Notes: generated by a model not told the origin, from the letters alone. 64,000 nucleotides of DNA from JAAXHB01 sp965214945 (GCA_965214945.1 OZ244029.1:558001-622000); one strand, 5' to 3'; positions 35,299-45,745 are shown, counted from the stretch's first letter. Made by a program: numbers and translations.

Positions 35299-35830
35299 TG
35301 CCGCCAGAGCCGTCACCGTCGTCACCGTCATCGCTGTTGAAGCTGTCGAAGCGGCCCCGAAGGTCCTCGAGCCAGTCGGGGAAATCGATCTCAGGGTCGG
35401 GCAGGGGAGTCACGCCCCTGGTCTGGCAAGCCTCGGAGAACGAGTCCGGGTCGTCGCTCCAGCTTCGAGGGTCTCCGAGCATCACCTCGAACAGCACGGC
35501 ACCGCGGTCGCCGGCCACGAGCGGCCCGAACTGGGCACCTTCGGGCAGCTCGATGTGAGTCCCCGCGCGGCATATCGCGTCGCCAACGGACAGATCGCCG
35601 TCGATCACGAACACCACATGGGGCGAACGGTGCCCGTGGCGGCGCACCACCATGCCGGGGTCGTACCGGGCGTACAGCGACAGGTACGGCGGATCGGGTG
35701 AGAAGGCGAACCACTTCTCCCACACCGACGACTCGCTACCGTCGGCGTTTCTTTGCGCCTTGACCTGCTGCCATGGCACCGCCGGGTCGTCGATGTGCCG
35801 GATGAGCGGCCCGCGGCCGTTCTCGATCAC
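35264..35830 (-). CDS. Cupin-domain protein
   Basis: The 188-residue product (from GTG 35830) has one cupin barrel: GMVVRRHGHRSPHVVFVIDGDLSVGD is motif 1 with the His pair, and HIELPEGAQFGPL is motif 2. The C terminus is Asp/Gly/Ser-rich and disordered. The iron ligands of cupin motif 1 are partly kept; the reaction is unknown. The frame is open up to ATG 35956, which would overlap the SnoaL-like gene by 59 bases. It lies between SnoaL-like and TauE genes on the same strand and may be co-transcribed with them. Confidence 0.7.
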   Translation of the reverse strand: MIENGRGPLIRHIDDPAVPWQQVKAQRNADGSESSVWEKWFAFSPDPPYLSLYARYDPGMVVRRHGHRSPHVVFVIDGDLSVGDAICRAGTHIELPEGAQFGPLVAGDRGAVLFEVMLGDPRSWSDDPDSFSEACQTRGVTPLPDPEIDFPDWLEDLRGRFDSFNSDDGDDGDGSGGTCSDRPQPSDT

Positions 35831-35897
35831 GTCACTGCCCAACGCTGAAGAGCGTTCAGGGGGAGCCGCCGTCCCGTCAGGTTGCGCCCGTGGCCGG

Positions 35898-36359
35898 TCA
35901 CCGCGACCAGTCGATCCCGCTCTGATGTAACGTCCAAGACTCGACGATGCGTCCACCGGTCACGCGGTGTTGCGCTATCCACACAAGCGTCATAGGCGAC
36001 ATCGCCGCCAGGCTCACGCCCCGCAGCGTGAGACGCACCCAGACCGAGCCGCTGTCGGCGCTGAGAGCGTTGACTGTCACGTCCTCAACGCGGATCGCGG
36101 CTCGGGCCGACGCCAGACGCCGGCGCAGCGCCTGCCGTGTGAGTGTCTTGGTGCCTTCAGAGGTGTGCCAGACGGTCTCATCGGCAACGAGATCGTCCAA
36201 CGCGTCCAGGCTGTCGTCAAGCCACACACGCTGCCAGTAGCTGCGCACTGTCATCTCAGCGTCTGCTGCGGCGCAGGCTGATCGGCCTGAGCCGCCACGG
36301 CTCGAATCACTGCCTCGGTCGTCGCATAGTTGGGGGTCGGTGTTCGCCGGATCGGTCAT
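35898..36359 (-). CDS. SnoaL-like (NTF2 fold) protein
   Basis: The 153-residue protein has a Ser/Gly-rich start and then an NTF2/SnoaL-like domain: VRSYWQRVWLDDSLDALDDLVADETVWHT, later TLVWIAQHRVTGGRIVESWTLHQ, which follow the helix-strand order of the fold. Such proteins act as small polyketide cyclases, isomerases or ligand-binding proteins, and no catalytic set can be assigned. The ATG at 36359 is preceded by a GAAGG-like sequence. Confidence 0.7.
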   Translation of the reverse strand: MTDPANTDPQLCDDRGSDSSRGGSGRSACAAADAEMTVRSYWQRVWLDDSLDALDDLVADETVWHTSEGTKTLTRQALRRRLASARAAIRVEDVTVNALSADSGSVWVRLTLRGVSLAAMSPMTLVWIAQHRVTGGRIVESWTLHQSGIDWSR

Positions 36360-36400
36360 ATCACCGCCTTCGCTTCATATTGCAGGCTTGTTTGTGCTTT

Positions 36401-36526
36401 CACATTGTGTTTCGGGCTGTTCATATCATCACATTGTGTTTCGGGCTTGTTCGTGTCTTCACATCGTGTTGCTGATCGGATCGTCTTATTGGTTGGCGTT
36501 GCTGATCGGATCGTGTTGCTGATCGG
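36401..36526. repeat. AT-richer spacer with two repeat families
   Basis: CACATTGTGTTTCGGGCT occurs at 36401-36418 and 36430-36447. GTTGCTGATCGGATCGT occurs at 36468-36484 and 36498-36514, with a partial third copy at 36515-36526. The 208-bp gap otherwise shows no gene; apparent reading frames come from the repeats. Confidence 0.8.
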
Positions 36527-36567
36527 CCTGCTCGTGTCACAGCGCCTGCGGAGCCCGGTTGGCGGGT

Positions 36568-37911
36568 TTAGAGCATGTCCAGCTCCGCGTTCGGGCTTGG
36601 CTCGAACACCCGACCGGCGATCACCACGAGAATCACCAGCGTGCCCATGCCCACCAGTGCCGCCCGGACGCCCACCGCGTCGGCCACGACTCCTATGGGC
36701 AGCGCCGCAATGGCGAAGCCGGAATAGCTCAGCATCAGCAGGCTCTGCACCCGGCCGTGGTACTCAACCGGCGTCGTCGTGAGCAGCAGCGAGTTGTTGA
36801 GCGCCTGGAATGCGCTGGAGGTGGCGCCCACCACCGCGAACACCGCCAGTGCCAGCCCGAAAGCCGGCATCACGGCGAACACCGCCAGCGACACTCCGAA
36901 CAGCAGGGCGCTGCGGCCCTGAAACGGCCGCAGCCGCCCCCGCTCGGCATTGGCAAGAGCAACAGTCGCCACCAACGCCCCCGCCGCGCTCACAGCCGTC
37001 AGCAGCCCAAAGCCCGACGACCCGGCGCCGTAGACCTGCTCTGCGATCACCGGCAGGAACGCCATGTGGGGAAACCCCACCAGCACCACACCGAGCGACA
37101 TCAGCAGTAGGTGCACCACCTCGGGCCGTGAGCGCACGAAGCGCAGCCCGTCGGCGATATCGCCCAGAGCGCTGCGGCCCGAACGCGCCGCTGGTTTTGC
37201 CGCGGGCAACCCCAGCACCAGCAGCACGCTGGCGGCGCCCAGCCCGGCGGCGCTGAAGAACACCCCCGACAGGCCAAAGAACGCCACGCCGATCATGGCG
37301 CCCGCCGCCGCCGGGCCGAACACGCGGGCGAACTGCACCGTGCCCATCGACAGGAACACAGCGTTGGTTAGCAGCCGTCGCTCCACCGTCTCGGCCACCA
37401 TCCCCAGACGGGCCGGCGCCAGGATCGAGATCACAGCTCCCTGGACAAGGCTTGCCGCCAGCAGCATCCAGTAAGCAGCTGTGCCTGTGGCTACTGCCAG
37501 GCCCAGCGCCAGCGGGGTGACCGCCTGGATCACTCCGGCCGCGATCAGCACGGTGCGCTTCGCCAGCCGGTCGGCGAGCACGCCGCCTGTGGGTATCGCC
37601 ACGATGCTCGATGCGCCAAAGGCCAGCATCACGCCGCCGAGCCCGGTGTTGCTGCTGGTGAGGTCGAAGGCGAGCCACGCCCGGGCGATGCCGGCCAACT
37701 GCATCGTCAGGAACGTGAACAGCCCGCCGAAGAACAGCTTGCGGTAGTCGCTGGAGCCCAGCGCCTCAAAGCGACGCGCGCCCGCAGGCGCCGAGCCGTC
37801 TGCCGTACCCGCAGGCGCCGAGCCGTCCGCGGCGGCGGTGTCGGGTGCCGCAGGCTCTACGTCCGAGCCGTCTCCGTCTGGCGCAGTGCTGTCCGGCGTG
37901 CCCGTTGGCAC
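36568..37911 (-). CDS. MFS transporter, drug-efflux/enterobactin-exporter-like
   Basis: The product (447 residues from GTG 37911) has a Pro/Ala/Asp-rich N terminus with in-frame PAGxADGSAPAG repeats, then 12 hydrophobic helices. The YRKLFFGGLFTFLTMQ start and TGGVLADRLAKRTVL motif A resemble the Bcr/EntS-type MFS family. Substrate unknown. A start at 37998 would run through the divergent cytidylyltransferase promoter and coding start, so it is rejected. Confidence 0.82.
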   Translation of the reverse strand: MPTGTPDSTAPDGDGSDVEPAAPDTAAADGSAPAGTADGSAPAGARRFEALGSSDYRKLFFGGLFTFLTMQLAGIARAWLAFDLTSSNTGLGGVMLAFGASSIVAIPTGGVLADRLAKRTVLIAAGVIQAVTPLALGLAVATGTAAYWMLLAASLVQGAVISILAPARLGMVAETVERRLLTNAVFLSMGTVQFARVFGPAAAGAMIGVAFFGLSGVFFSAAGLGAASVLLVLGLPAAKPAARSGRSALGDIADGLRFVRSRPEVVHLLLMSLGVVLVGFPHMAFLPVIAEQVYGAGSSGFGLLTAVSAAGALVATVALANAERGRLRPFQGRSALLFGVSLAVFAVMPAFGLALAVFAVVGATSSAFQALNNSLLLTTTPVEYHGRVQSLLMLSYSGFAIAALPIGVVADAVGVRAALVGMGTLVILVVIAGRVFEPSPNAELDML

Positions 37912-37920
37912 TGATTCGCG

Positions 37921-37926
37921 TATTCT
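37921..37926 (+). promoter_or_regulatory. -10 element (TATTCT) of leaderless MocA-like gene
   Basis: TATTCT lies 6 nt before ATG 37933. The 21-bp gap to the divergent MFS start (37911) leaves no room for a conventional leader. Confidence 0.55.
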
Positions 37927-37932
37927 GCGCCT

Positions 37933-38622
37933 ATGCACGGCGACGACGCTACGCCCGCTGCGGCGATCCGAGAGCGGTCGGCGGGTGACGGCAGCCACGT
38001 CGTAGCGGTAGTGATGGCAGCTGGGCAGTCTCGCCGGATGGGTCGCCCCAAGCAGACGCTGATGCTGGGGGAGCGCACACTGCTAGCCCACGTGATGGCC
38101 GAAGTCACCGCCGCCGAGTCGCTCGACCGGGTGATCCTGGTGACGGGCGGCGCCGCGACGGAAGCGGTGCGCTCAGTGGGGCCGACCCGCGCAGAGGTGG
38201 TCCACAACGAAGGCTACGGCACCGGATGTGCGTCCTCTCTTCGGGCCGGGCTCAAGGCGGCCGACGGAGCCGACGCCTTGGTGATGTTGCTAGGCGACAC
38301 CCTCGGCGTGACAGCAGAGATCATCGACGCAGTGGTGGGCGCCTGGCGGGCGCGGCCCACGTGGTCGGCTGTCACCAGCTACCGAGGCGGTCTCGGCCAT
38401 CCCTTCGTTTTCTCCGCGGGGGCATTCGGCGCATTGCGCCAACTCCATGGCGACAAGGCCGTGTGGAAGATCGTGGACAGCGAGCCTCCGTCCAGAGTCG
38501 CCAGAATACCGGTTGACGAGCCGCTGCCACGCGACATCGACATCTGGGACGATTACCTGGCGGTCTGCGCAGACCTCGGCGTGGAGCCCGTCGGTTCAGC
38601 CTCCGTTCGACCTGACCACTAA
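37933..38622 (+). CDS. MocA/MobA-like nucleotidyltransferase (molybdopterin cytidylyltransferase type)
   Basis: The 229-residue protein has the GT-A nucleotidyltransferase start VAVVMAAGQSRRMGRPKQ (residues 24-41), the LLGDT metal-binding segment and GLGHPFVFSAG. MocA transfers CMP to molybdopterin, making the MCD cofactor of xanthine-oxidase-family enzymes, which suits the CoxL gene 3 kb downstream. A guanylyltransferase or other NTP-transferase role is possible, but linkage to coxMSL and an XdhC-like gene favours MCD formation. Confidence 0.8.
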   Translation: MHGDDATPAAAIRERSAGDGSHVVAVVMAAGQSRRMGRPKQTLMLGERTLLAHVMAEVTAAESLDRVILVTGGAATEAVRSVGPTRAEVVHNEGYGTGCASSLRAGLKAADGADALVMLLGDTLGVTAEIIDAVVGAWRARPTWSAVTSYRGGLGHPFVFSAGAFGALRQLHGDKAVWKIVDSEPPSRVARIPVDEPLPRDIDIWDDYLAVCADLGVEPVGSASVRPDH

Positions 38623-38695
38623 GCAAGATCGCAGCCACATCAGCCTTCTGCGATTGCTCGCTCTAGCAACCACTCCGACACTCCGAGGAACCGCC

Positions 38696-39385
38696 ATGAC
38701 CGTCGCAATGCTCAGCCGGAAGATCTACTCGCTCACAAGAGCGGCCAAGATACTCGGCGTCCACTCGTCGACTTTGCGCCGATGGCTCGACGGCGAGACC
38801 CGGGGCGCGAAATCCTATGCACCAATCCTACGAACGGAGGCAACGGGCGACGATTCAGTGACGTGGGCCGAATTCGTGGAAGCTGGCTGGCTATGCCAAT
38901 ACCGCCGCAAGCACGGCGTGGCACTACGCGAACTGAGAGATTTCATCGATCGTCTTCGGGATGAACAGGGCACCCTTTATCCTCTAGTTCACCACAAGCC
39001 GTGGATCGGGCCTGACCAGCACTTGCTGCTGGAAGCACAGAAGCGGTCAGGACTGCCCGGCGAATTTTGGCTTGTGGTGCCGGCCAGCGGTCAGCTCTTG
39101 CTTACTTCGCCAGCCGACTCATTTTTGGAGCGAGTTGAGTGGAACGACGGTGTTGTCGATGCTTGGCGTCCTCATGCTGACCCCAAGTCACCCGTGCGAT
39201 GCCGTCCCGCTTATCGTTCTGGAAGACCTGCGATACAGGGGATCAGCACGTTAGTGATCGCTGAGCACTGCGAAGGGGGCGAGGATGAAGCAGATGTGGC
39301 TGAGCAGTTCGGGCTCAATAAAGATCAAGTAGGATGGGCTCGTGCCTACGAACTTTCAAGGCGAACTCTCGCAACTGCCGCATGA
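38696..39385 (+). CDS. Antitoxin-like protein: MerR-type HTH plus DUF433
   Basis: The 229-residue protein starts with a MerR-like helix-turn-helix (YSLTRAAKILGVHSSTLRRWLDG) and ends with a DUF433-type helical domain (SGRPAIQGISTLVIAEHCEGG...DEADVAEQFGL). This architecture is common in antitoxins paired with PIN-like toxins; its stop overlaps the start of such a gene (ATGA). The HTH would bind its own promoter. Base composition is noticeably lower in GC than the neighbours, suggesting horizontal transfer. GAGGA lies 8 nt upstream of the ATG. Confidence 0.75.
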   Translation: MTVAMLSRKIYSLTRAAKILGVHSSTLRRWLDGETRGAKSYAPILRTEATGDDSVTWAEFVEAGWLCQYRRKHGVALRELRDFIDRLRDEQGTLYPLVHHKPWIGPDQHLLLEAQKRSGLPGEFWLVVPASGQLLLTSPADSFLERVEWNDGVVDAWRPHADPKSPVRCRPAYRSGRPAIQGISTLVIAEHCEGGEDEADVAEQFGLNKDQVGWARAYELSRRTLATAA

Positions 39386-39807
39386 GACTGGCAACTGTCC
39401 GCTACTATTTTGATGCTGATATTCTCGGGCTTGGCAAGCTTGTAGCACGCTTGCGTTCTGATGCCACCTTCCCTGGCGACCCAGGATATGTCATACACAA
39501 ATGCCAGCGACCGCCGTGCGTAGTGACGAAGCCAGAAACAGCCGATATCGAGTGGATCCCAATAGTCGCCTCTGACGGAATGGTTATTATAACCCGAGAT
39601 GCTGCTATACAGCACAGTCGCAGTGAGATAGAGATCGTGGTCAAATACAAAGCCAAGATGTTAACGCTAAGTGGCAAAGATGCGAAGACTGTCTGGAGCC
39701 AACTGGAAGTGGTCATGTGTCAATGGCGTTGGATCGAAAGGGTGCGAGATCAACCCGGTCCGTTCATATACAGGGTCACACGAACCGGTCACACTAGCGT
39801 CCTATAA
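39382..39807 (+). CDS. PIN-like domain toxin
   Basis: The 141-residue protein starts with RYYFDADILGLGKLVARL, where Asp11 and Asp13 lie at the position of PIN metal ligands, and later has WIPIVASDGMVIITRDAAI, the second acidic motif of PIN-like (VapC45/DUF5615-like) domains. It would be an RNase neutralised by the upstream DUF433 antitoxin, with which it is translationally coupled. It is the most AT-rich gene of the window with a different codon choice, indicating acquisition. The ATG at 39382 is preferred to an upstream start overlapping the antitoxin. Confidence 0.75.
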   Translation: MRLATVRYYFDADILGLGKLVARLRSDATFPGDPGYVIHKCQRPPCVVTKPETADIEWIPIVASDGMVIITRDAAIQHSRSEIEIVVKYKAKMLTLSGKDAKTVWSQLEVVMCQWRWIERVRDQPGPFIYRVTRTGHTSVL

Positions 39808-39855
39808 GTCAGCAAATATATTTAGTGTGTTCGCCGTTGTGAGAACGGCTCCACT

Positions 39856-39877
39856 GCTGTGAGAGCTGTCTCACAGC
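39856..39877. terminator. Hairpin after the toxin gene
   Basis: GCTGTGAG and CTCACAGC form an 8-bp perfect stem with a 6-nt loop 49 bp after the toxin stop and 130 bp before coxM. There is no T-run, so it may be a terminator or an attenuator. The rest of the 199-bp gap is empty. Confidence 0.4.
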
Positions 39878-40006
39878 GGACGGTGGACTCACCGCTGTCG
39901 GGAGCGACGAAGCTGGGGCGGAGCCCGGACTGGGTATGCGGAAGTCTGGGTGAGCTAAGGTCATGAACGAGGGGCATATTGCCGCAAGCCGTAGCAAGGA
40001 GGCCGA

Positions 40007-40873
40007 ATGCTGCCGTCCAAGTTCGACTATCTGGCGGCTTCCTCTGTGGAGGAGGCCGTCGCCGCCAAAGCCGAGGGAGGCGATGAGACGAGGTTCCTGG
40101 CCGGGGGCCAGAGCCTGCTGCCCATGATGAAGCTGCGCCTCGCGGCACCCGAGAGGCTCGTCGACATCAACCGAATCGGCGGACTCGACGAAATCGAGCG
40201 TCGTAACGGGCACCTACATGTGGGCGCCCTCGTGCGTCACGCCGATGTGGCCACCTCGCCTGATGCCTTCGGCGCCATCGCCTCGGCCGCCCCTTGGATC
40301 TCTGATCCGCTGGTGCGCAACCTGGGCACAATGTGCGGCTCAGTAGCCCACTGCGACCCGGAGGGCGACTGGAACTCCGTGCTGCTGGCGACTGGCGCCG
40401 ATGTGATCGCCCGAGGCCCGTCAGGCGAGAGAGCCATATCCATCAGCGACTTCGTCGTGGACTTCTTCACCAACTCCCTGGCCGATGATGAAATGGTCAC
40501 CGGCCTGCGGATCCCGGTGCCGTCGGGCCGATCCGGCGGGTCGTACCAGAAGCTGGAGCGCAAGATCGGCGACTACGCCACGGTTGGTGTGGCTGCCCAA
40601 CTGGAGATGGATGCCGACGGTGTCATCTCCGCAGCGGGCGTGGCGCTCACCTCGGTGGCACCCATAAATCGCAAGGCTGCAGACGCCGAAGCACTGCTGG
40701 TGGGAAACCGGCCCGGTGACGATCTGTTCGCCGAGGCCGGCGAGGCTGCTGCCGCGGCGTCGCAGCCGCGTGACGACGTGCGGGGAACGGCCCGCTGGAA
40801 GCGCCAGGTCGTGGCCGTTTTCACTCGCAGGGCTCTGGCTGCCGCGGCCGATCAGGCCCAAGCCGAGGCCTAG
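40007..40873 (+). CDS. coxM: CO dehydrogenase medium (FAD) subunit
   Basis: The 288-residue protein is the FAD subunit of the xanthine-oxidase-like CO dehydrogenase. FLAGGQSLLPMMKLRLA (about 30-46) is the first FAD motif and NLGTMCGSVAHCDPEGD the second (TIGG-like) motif, followed by the C-terminal CO-dehydrogenase flavoprotein domain. It passes electrons from the CoxS clusters to quinone or another acceptor. A clear AAGGAGG precedes the ATG. The order M-S-L is that of form I cox operons. Confidence 0.92.
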   Translation: MLPSKFDYLAASSVEEAVAAKAEGGDETRFLAGGQSLLPMMKLRLAAPERLVDINRIGGLDEIERRNGHLHVGALVRHADVATSPDAFGAIASAAPWISDPLVRNLGTMCGSVAHCDPEGDWNSVLLATGADVIARGPSGERAISISDFVVDFFTNSLADDEMVTGLRIPVPSGRSGGSYQKLERKIGDYATVGVAAQLEMDADGVISAAGVALTSVAPINRKAADAEALLVGNRPGDDLFAEAGEAAAAASQPRDDVRGTARWKRQVVAVFTRRALAAAADQAQAEA

Positions 40874-40939
40874 CGCCGACGCCTGGCATGTCACGCCTGG
40901 CATGTCAACTGGTGCCTAGCGCCGACACCGGGCCTGTCA
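40868..40939. repeat. Direct repeats spanning the coxM stop codon
   Basis: A 26-bp segment beginning GCCTAGCGCCGAC and containing the coxM TAG (40868-40893) recurs at 40914-40939 with three mismatches. Within it a 14-bp unit CGCCTGGCATGTCA is exactly tandem at 40880-40893 and 40894-40907. Confidence 0.85.
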
Positions 40940-41027
40940 ACACAAGGCTCAAGCCCAAACACCGGGCCCAGACACAAAGAGGACGCCGAACAGCACACGG
41001 CAACGCGACGACACAAGGAAAAGGAAT

Positions 41028-41510
41028 ATGGAACTAACGATCAACGTCAACGGCACCGACCACAGCGCGGACGTGGAGCCCCGGCGGCTGCTGGTGGACC
41101 ACCTGCGCACGACGGTCGGCCTCACAGGCACCCACATCGGCTGCGACACCACAAGCTGCGGCGTCTGCACGGTGCTGCTCGACGGCACGCCCGTCAAGTC
41201 GTGCACGATGCTGGCCGTGCAGGCCGACGGGCGTTCCGTCACCACCGTTGAAGGCCTCAAGTCCGGCGGCGAGCTGCACCCGATCCAGCAGGCTTTCAGC
41301 GACGAGCACGGATTGCAGTGTGGCTTCTGCACTCCGGCCATGATGCTGGTGGGCGCCGCGCTGATCGAGCAGAACCCGGCGCCTTCAGACGATGACGTGC
41401 GCTGGGCGATCTCCGGGAACCTGTGCCGGTGCACTGGCTACATGAACATCGTCAAGGCAATCCGGGCTGCAGCAGCCGCCTCGGCCGCCGGTGGCAACGG
41501 CGACGGCTAG
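41028..41510 (+). CDS. coxS: CO dehydrogenase small (2Fe-2S) subunit
   Basis: The 160-residue protein binds two [2Fe-2S] clusters: Cys39, Cys44, Cys47 and Cys59 form the plant-ferredoxin-type site (GCDTTSCGVC), and Cys98, Cys101, Cys133 and Cys135 the helical site (CGFCTP...CRCTGY). It relays electrons from the molybdenum centre in CoxL to the FAD in CoxM. AAGGA lies just upstream of the ATG. The 154-bp spacer after coxM is longer than usual because of repeats. Confidence 0.95.
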   Translation: MELTINVNGTDHSADVEPRRLLVDHLRTTVGLTGTHIGCDTTSCGVCTVLLDGTPVKSCTMLAVQADGRSVTTVEGLKSGGELHPIQQAFSDEHGLQCGFCTPAMMLVGAALIEQNPAPSDDDVRWAISGNLCRCTGYMNIVKAIRAAAAASAAGGNGDG

Positions 41511-41582
41511 CAGGCCGCGCGTCCCGAGCCCGGGCAAACCCATACGCAAGCGAACTGAACGAACCAGAACGGAGAAACCCCA

Positions 41583-43943
<2,361 letters not shown>

Positions 43944-43971
43944 CAGCACGGACGCCTAAGCGCCTTCCCGG

Positions 43972-44472
43972 CTAGCCCTCAGGTTTGCGACTAGCCGGCG
44001 GGGGTACTACCGGGCTGTACAGATCCCAGCCGGGCAGCGCGGCAGCCTGGCGGACCCATTCCGCTAGCTGGCGCTCATCGAGTTTGCCCTCATATATGTC
44101 GACCCAGCGCGAGTTCTTGTCTTTGCCTGAACCAGGCGGGACGGGCTCCAGCCACGCTCCCTGAAAGAAGGTCACCTTCACGTAACGGGTGAAGACGTGG
44201 TAACTCAAGAACCATCCCGCACCCTCGATGCCGTAGAAGGGCGAGTTCCACCTCACGGCCTTGCGTACGTCAGGCACAGTGCGCACGATGAGATCGTCGA
44301 GGCGGCGCCCGATGCCGCTTTTCCAGCCTGGCATGGCAGCGATGTAGGCCTGCACGGGGGTGTCGCCGTCGCCTTTGGGGATCTGCGGGTTACCGCCTGC
44401 GAGAAGACGCGGCTTCGCGCTGGCGTGTTTCTTTGCGGCTGCGGTTGACTTCCTAGGCGACTTGTCACCCAT
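43972..44472 (-). CDS. DUF1801 domain protein
   Basis: The 166-residue protein has a Lys/Ala/Ser-rich N terminus and then a DUF1801 (YdhG-like) fold: VQAYIAAMPGW, LDDLIVRTVPDVRKAVRWNSPFYGIEGAGWFLSYHVFTRYVKVTFFQG. Function is unknown in the family. It converges on coxL with only 28 bp between and diverges from the XdhC-like gene over a repeat-containing 250-bp gap. Confidence 0.8.
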   Translation of the reverse strand: MGDKSPRKSTAAAKKHASAKPRLLAGGNPQIPKGDGDTPVQAYIAAMPGWKSGIGRRLDDLIVRTVPDVRKAVRWNSPFYGIEGAGWFLSYHVFTRYVKVTFFQGAWLEPVPPGSGKDKNSRWVDIYEGKLDERQLAEWVRQAAALPGWDLYSPVVPPPASRKPEG

Positions 44473-44506
44473 TGCGTTGATTCGATCCCATGCTTGCGCG
44501 GCGAAG

Positions 44507-44548
44507 TTCTACAAAAGTCCAAAGTGTTTCTACAGAAGTCCAAAGTGT
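44507..44548. repeat. 21-bp tandem repeat in DUF1801/XdhC divergent spacer
   Basis: Two abutting 21-bp units (44507-44527 and 44528-44548; consensus TTCTACARAAGTCCAAAGTG) differ at one base. Placement 35 bp upstream of the DUF1801 start suggests paired protein binding sites. The region is AT-richer than its surroundings. Confidence 0.85.
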
Positions 44549-44589
44549 ACAGTCAACGGCCATTCTGGCAGTGGCTATTCTGTGAATTG

Positions 44590-44605
44590 AACAGAGGACT
44601 CTGTT
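44590..44605. promoter_or_regulatory. Palindromic operator-like site
   Basis: AACAGAG-GA-CTCTGTT is a perfect 7-bp inverted repeat with a 2-bp centre, in the spacer between divergent DUF1801 and XdhC-like genes. It has the size of a dimeric repressor site; the protein is unknown. Confidence 0.45.
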
Positions 44606-44710
44606 TATTAGATGGTGTCTTGAATCGGATGAACTGCTGACCTGTCAATGGGGAACTGCAACAAGCAAAGCAGCGGTGCGAGTCAAACACTTCGGTTGAA
44701 ATGCGTTATG

Positions 44711-44716
44711 TAGGCT
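44711..44716 (+). promoter_or_regulatory. -10 element (TAGGCT) of leaderless XdhC-YHS gene
   Basis: TAGGCT lies 6 nt before GTG 44723 with no Shine-Dalgarno sequence. Confidence 0.5.
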
Positions 44717-44722
44717 AGGCCC

Positions 44723-45691
44723 GTGGATGTGGCGGTTCTGGCGCGTGCTGTGGAACTGAGCGAGGCGCGTTGCGAATACGTGCTGGCCACCGTCGTGTGG
44801 CGGCGCGGCCCCTCGTCCGGCCGGCAGGGCTCTAAGGCGGTGATCACCGCGGACGGCACGGTTCAGGGCTGGCTCGGAGGCGCCTGTGCCGAGCCCTCGG
44901 TGGTGCGCAGCGCTCTTGAGTGCCTTGAGACGGGCGAGCCGGCGCTGCTGTTCTTGGGCCGGCCCGACGAGCTTGACGGGCGCGCCCACGACGGGGTGCG
45001 CTCGATAGCTATGGCGTGCGAGTCCGAGGGGGCGCTGGAGGTGTATCTGGAGCCGCACCGGCCCGAGCCGCAGGTGATCGCAGTCGGGCGTTCGCCGGCT
45101 GTAGACGCGCTTGCTGAAACGGCGCTGGCGCTGGGATGGCGGGCGGCGGTCATCGACGACGGCGGCAACCCGGATCACCATGCCCGGCCTGAGCTGGTGC
45201 GCGGCAAGCTCGACTTCGGCGGCCTCACGGTGGACGGCGCCACAGCGGTGGTGGTGGCCACGCAAGGCCACTACGACGACTTGGCGCTGGCCGCGGCCCT
45301 TGACGCCGGCGATGCCGGCTATGTGGGCTTGGTGGCTTCTGAAAGCCGCGCCGCGGCCGTGCTAGAGCACCTGCGCGCCCAGGGCACGCCCGCTGACTCT
45401 CTCGATCGGGTGCAAGCGCCGGCGGGGCTCGACCTGGGGCCTGTCGCCAATGCCGAGATTGCCGTGGCGGTGATGGCCGATCTGGTGGCCCGCCGGGCTC
45501 GGGGCGAGTTGACGACAGCGTCCGCAGGCTCGGCGCCACCGCGCCTTGAAGCGGTGGACCCGGTGTGCGGCATGACCGTGCTGATCGACGACGCCAAGTA
45601 CCACACCGTGCACCAGGGCGCCGACTACTGGTTCTGCGCCTCCGGCTGCCTGCACGCTTTTGAGGCCGACCAGGCGCGTTTCTCGGGCTGA
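44723..45691 (+). CDS. XdhC/CoxF-type maturation protein fused to YHS domain
   Basis: The 322-residue protein has an N-terminal XdhC domain (VLATVVWRRGPSSGRQGSKAV and GWLGGACAEP), a Rossmann-type XdhC C domain (VIDDGGNPDHHARPELV, VVVATQGHYDD) and, after about residue 275, a YHS domain with DPVCGMTV and YWFCASGC. XdhC proteins bind and sulfurate molybdenum cofactor before insertion in enzymes such as CoxL. The YHS module has cysteines suited to bind a metal, perhaps copper for the Mo-Cu site; that is inference. It lies 0.8 kb after coxL. Confidence 0.85.
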   Translation: MDVAVLARAVELSEARCEYVLATVVWRRGPSSGRQGSKAVITADGTVQGWLGGACAEPSVVRSALECLETGEPALLFLGRPDELDGRAHDGVRSIAMACESEGALEVYLEPHRPEPQVIAVGRSPAVDALAETALALGWRAAVIDDGGNPDHHARPELVRGKLDFGGLTVDGATAVVVATQGHYDDLALAAALDAGDAGYVGLVASESRAAAVLEHLRAQGTPADSLDRVQAPAGLDLGPVANAEIAVAVMADLVARRARGELTTASAGSAPPRLEAVDPVCGMTVLIDDAKYHTVHQGADYWFCASGCLHAFEADQARFSG

Positions 45692-45745
45692 TCCGCTGAC
45701 CTGAGCCCGGCCCGGGCCTGCTCAAGCCGTTGGAGCGCGGCTGGC

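Noticed and set aside
36330..36782. Forward frame with repeated FGL/SSHCV peptides
   Set aside because: It is produced by the DNA repeats in the spacer and runs antisense into the MFS gene.
38623..40006. Prophage or insertion sequence around the toxin-antitoxin genes
   Set aside because: Composition is atypical, but there is no integrase, transposase, terminal inverted repeat or target duplication.
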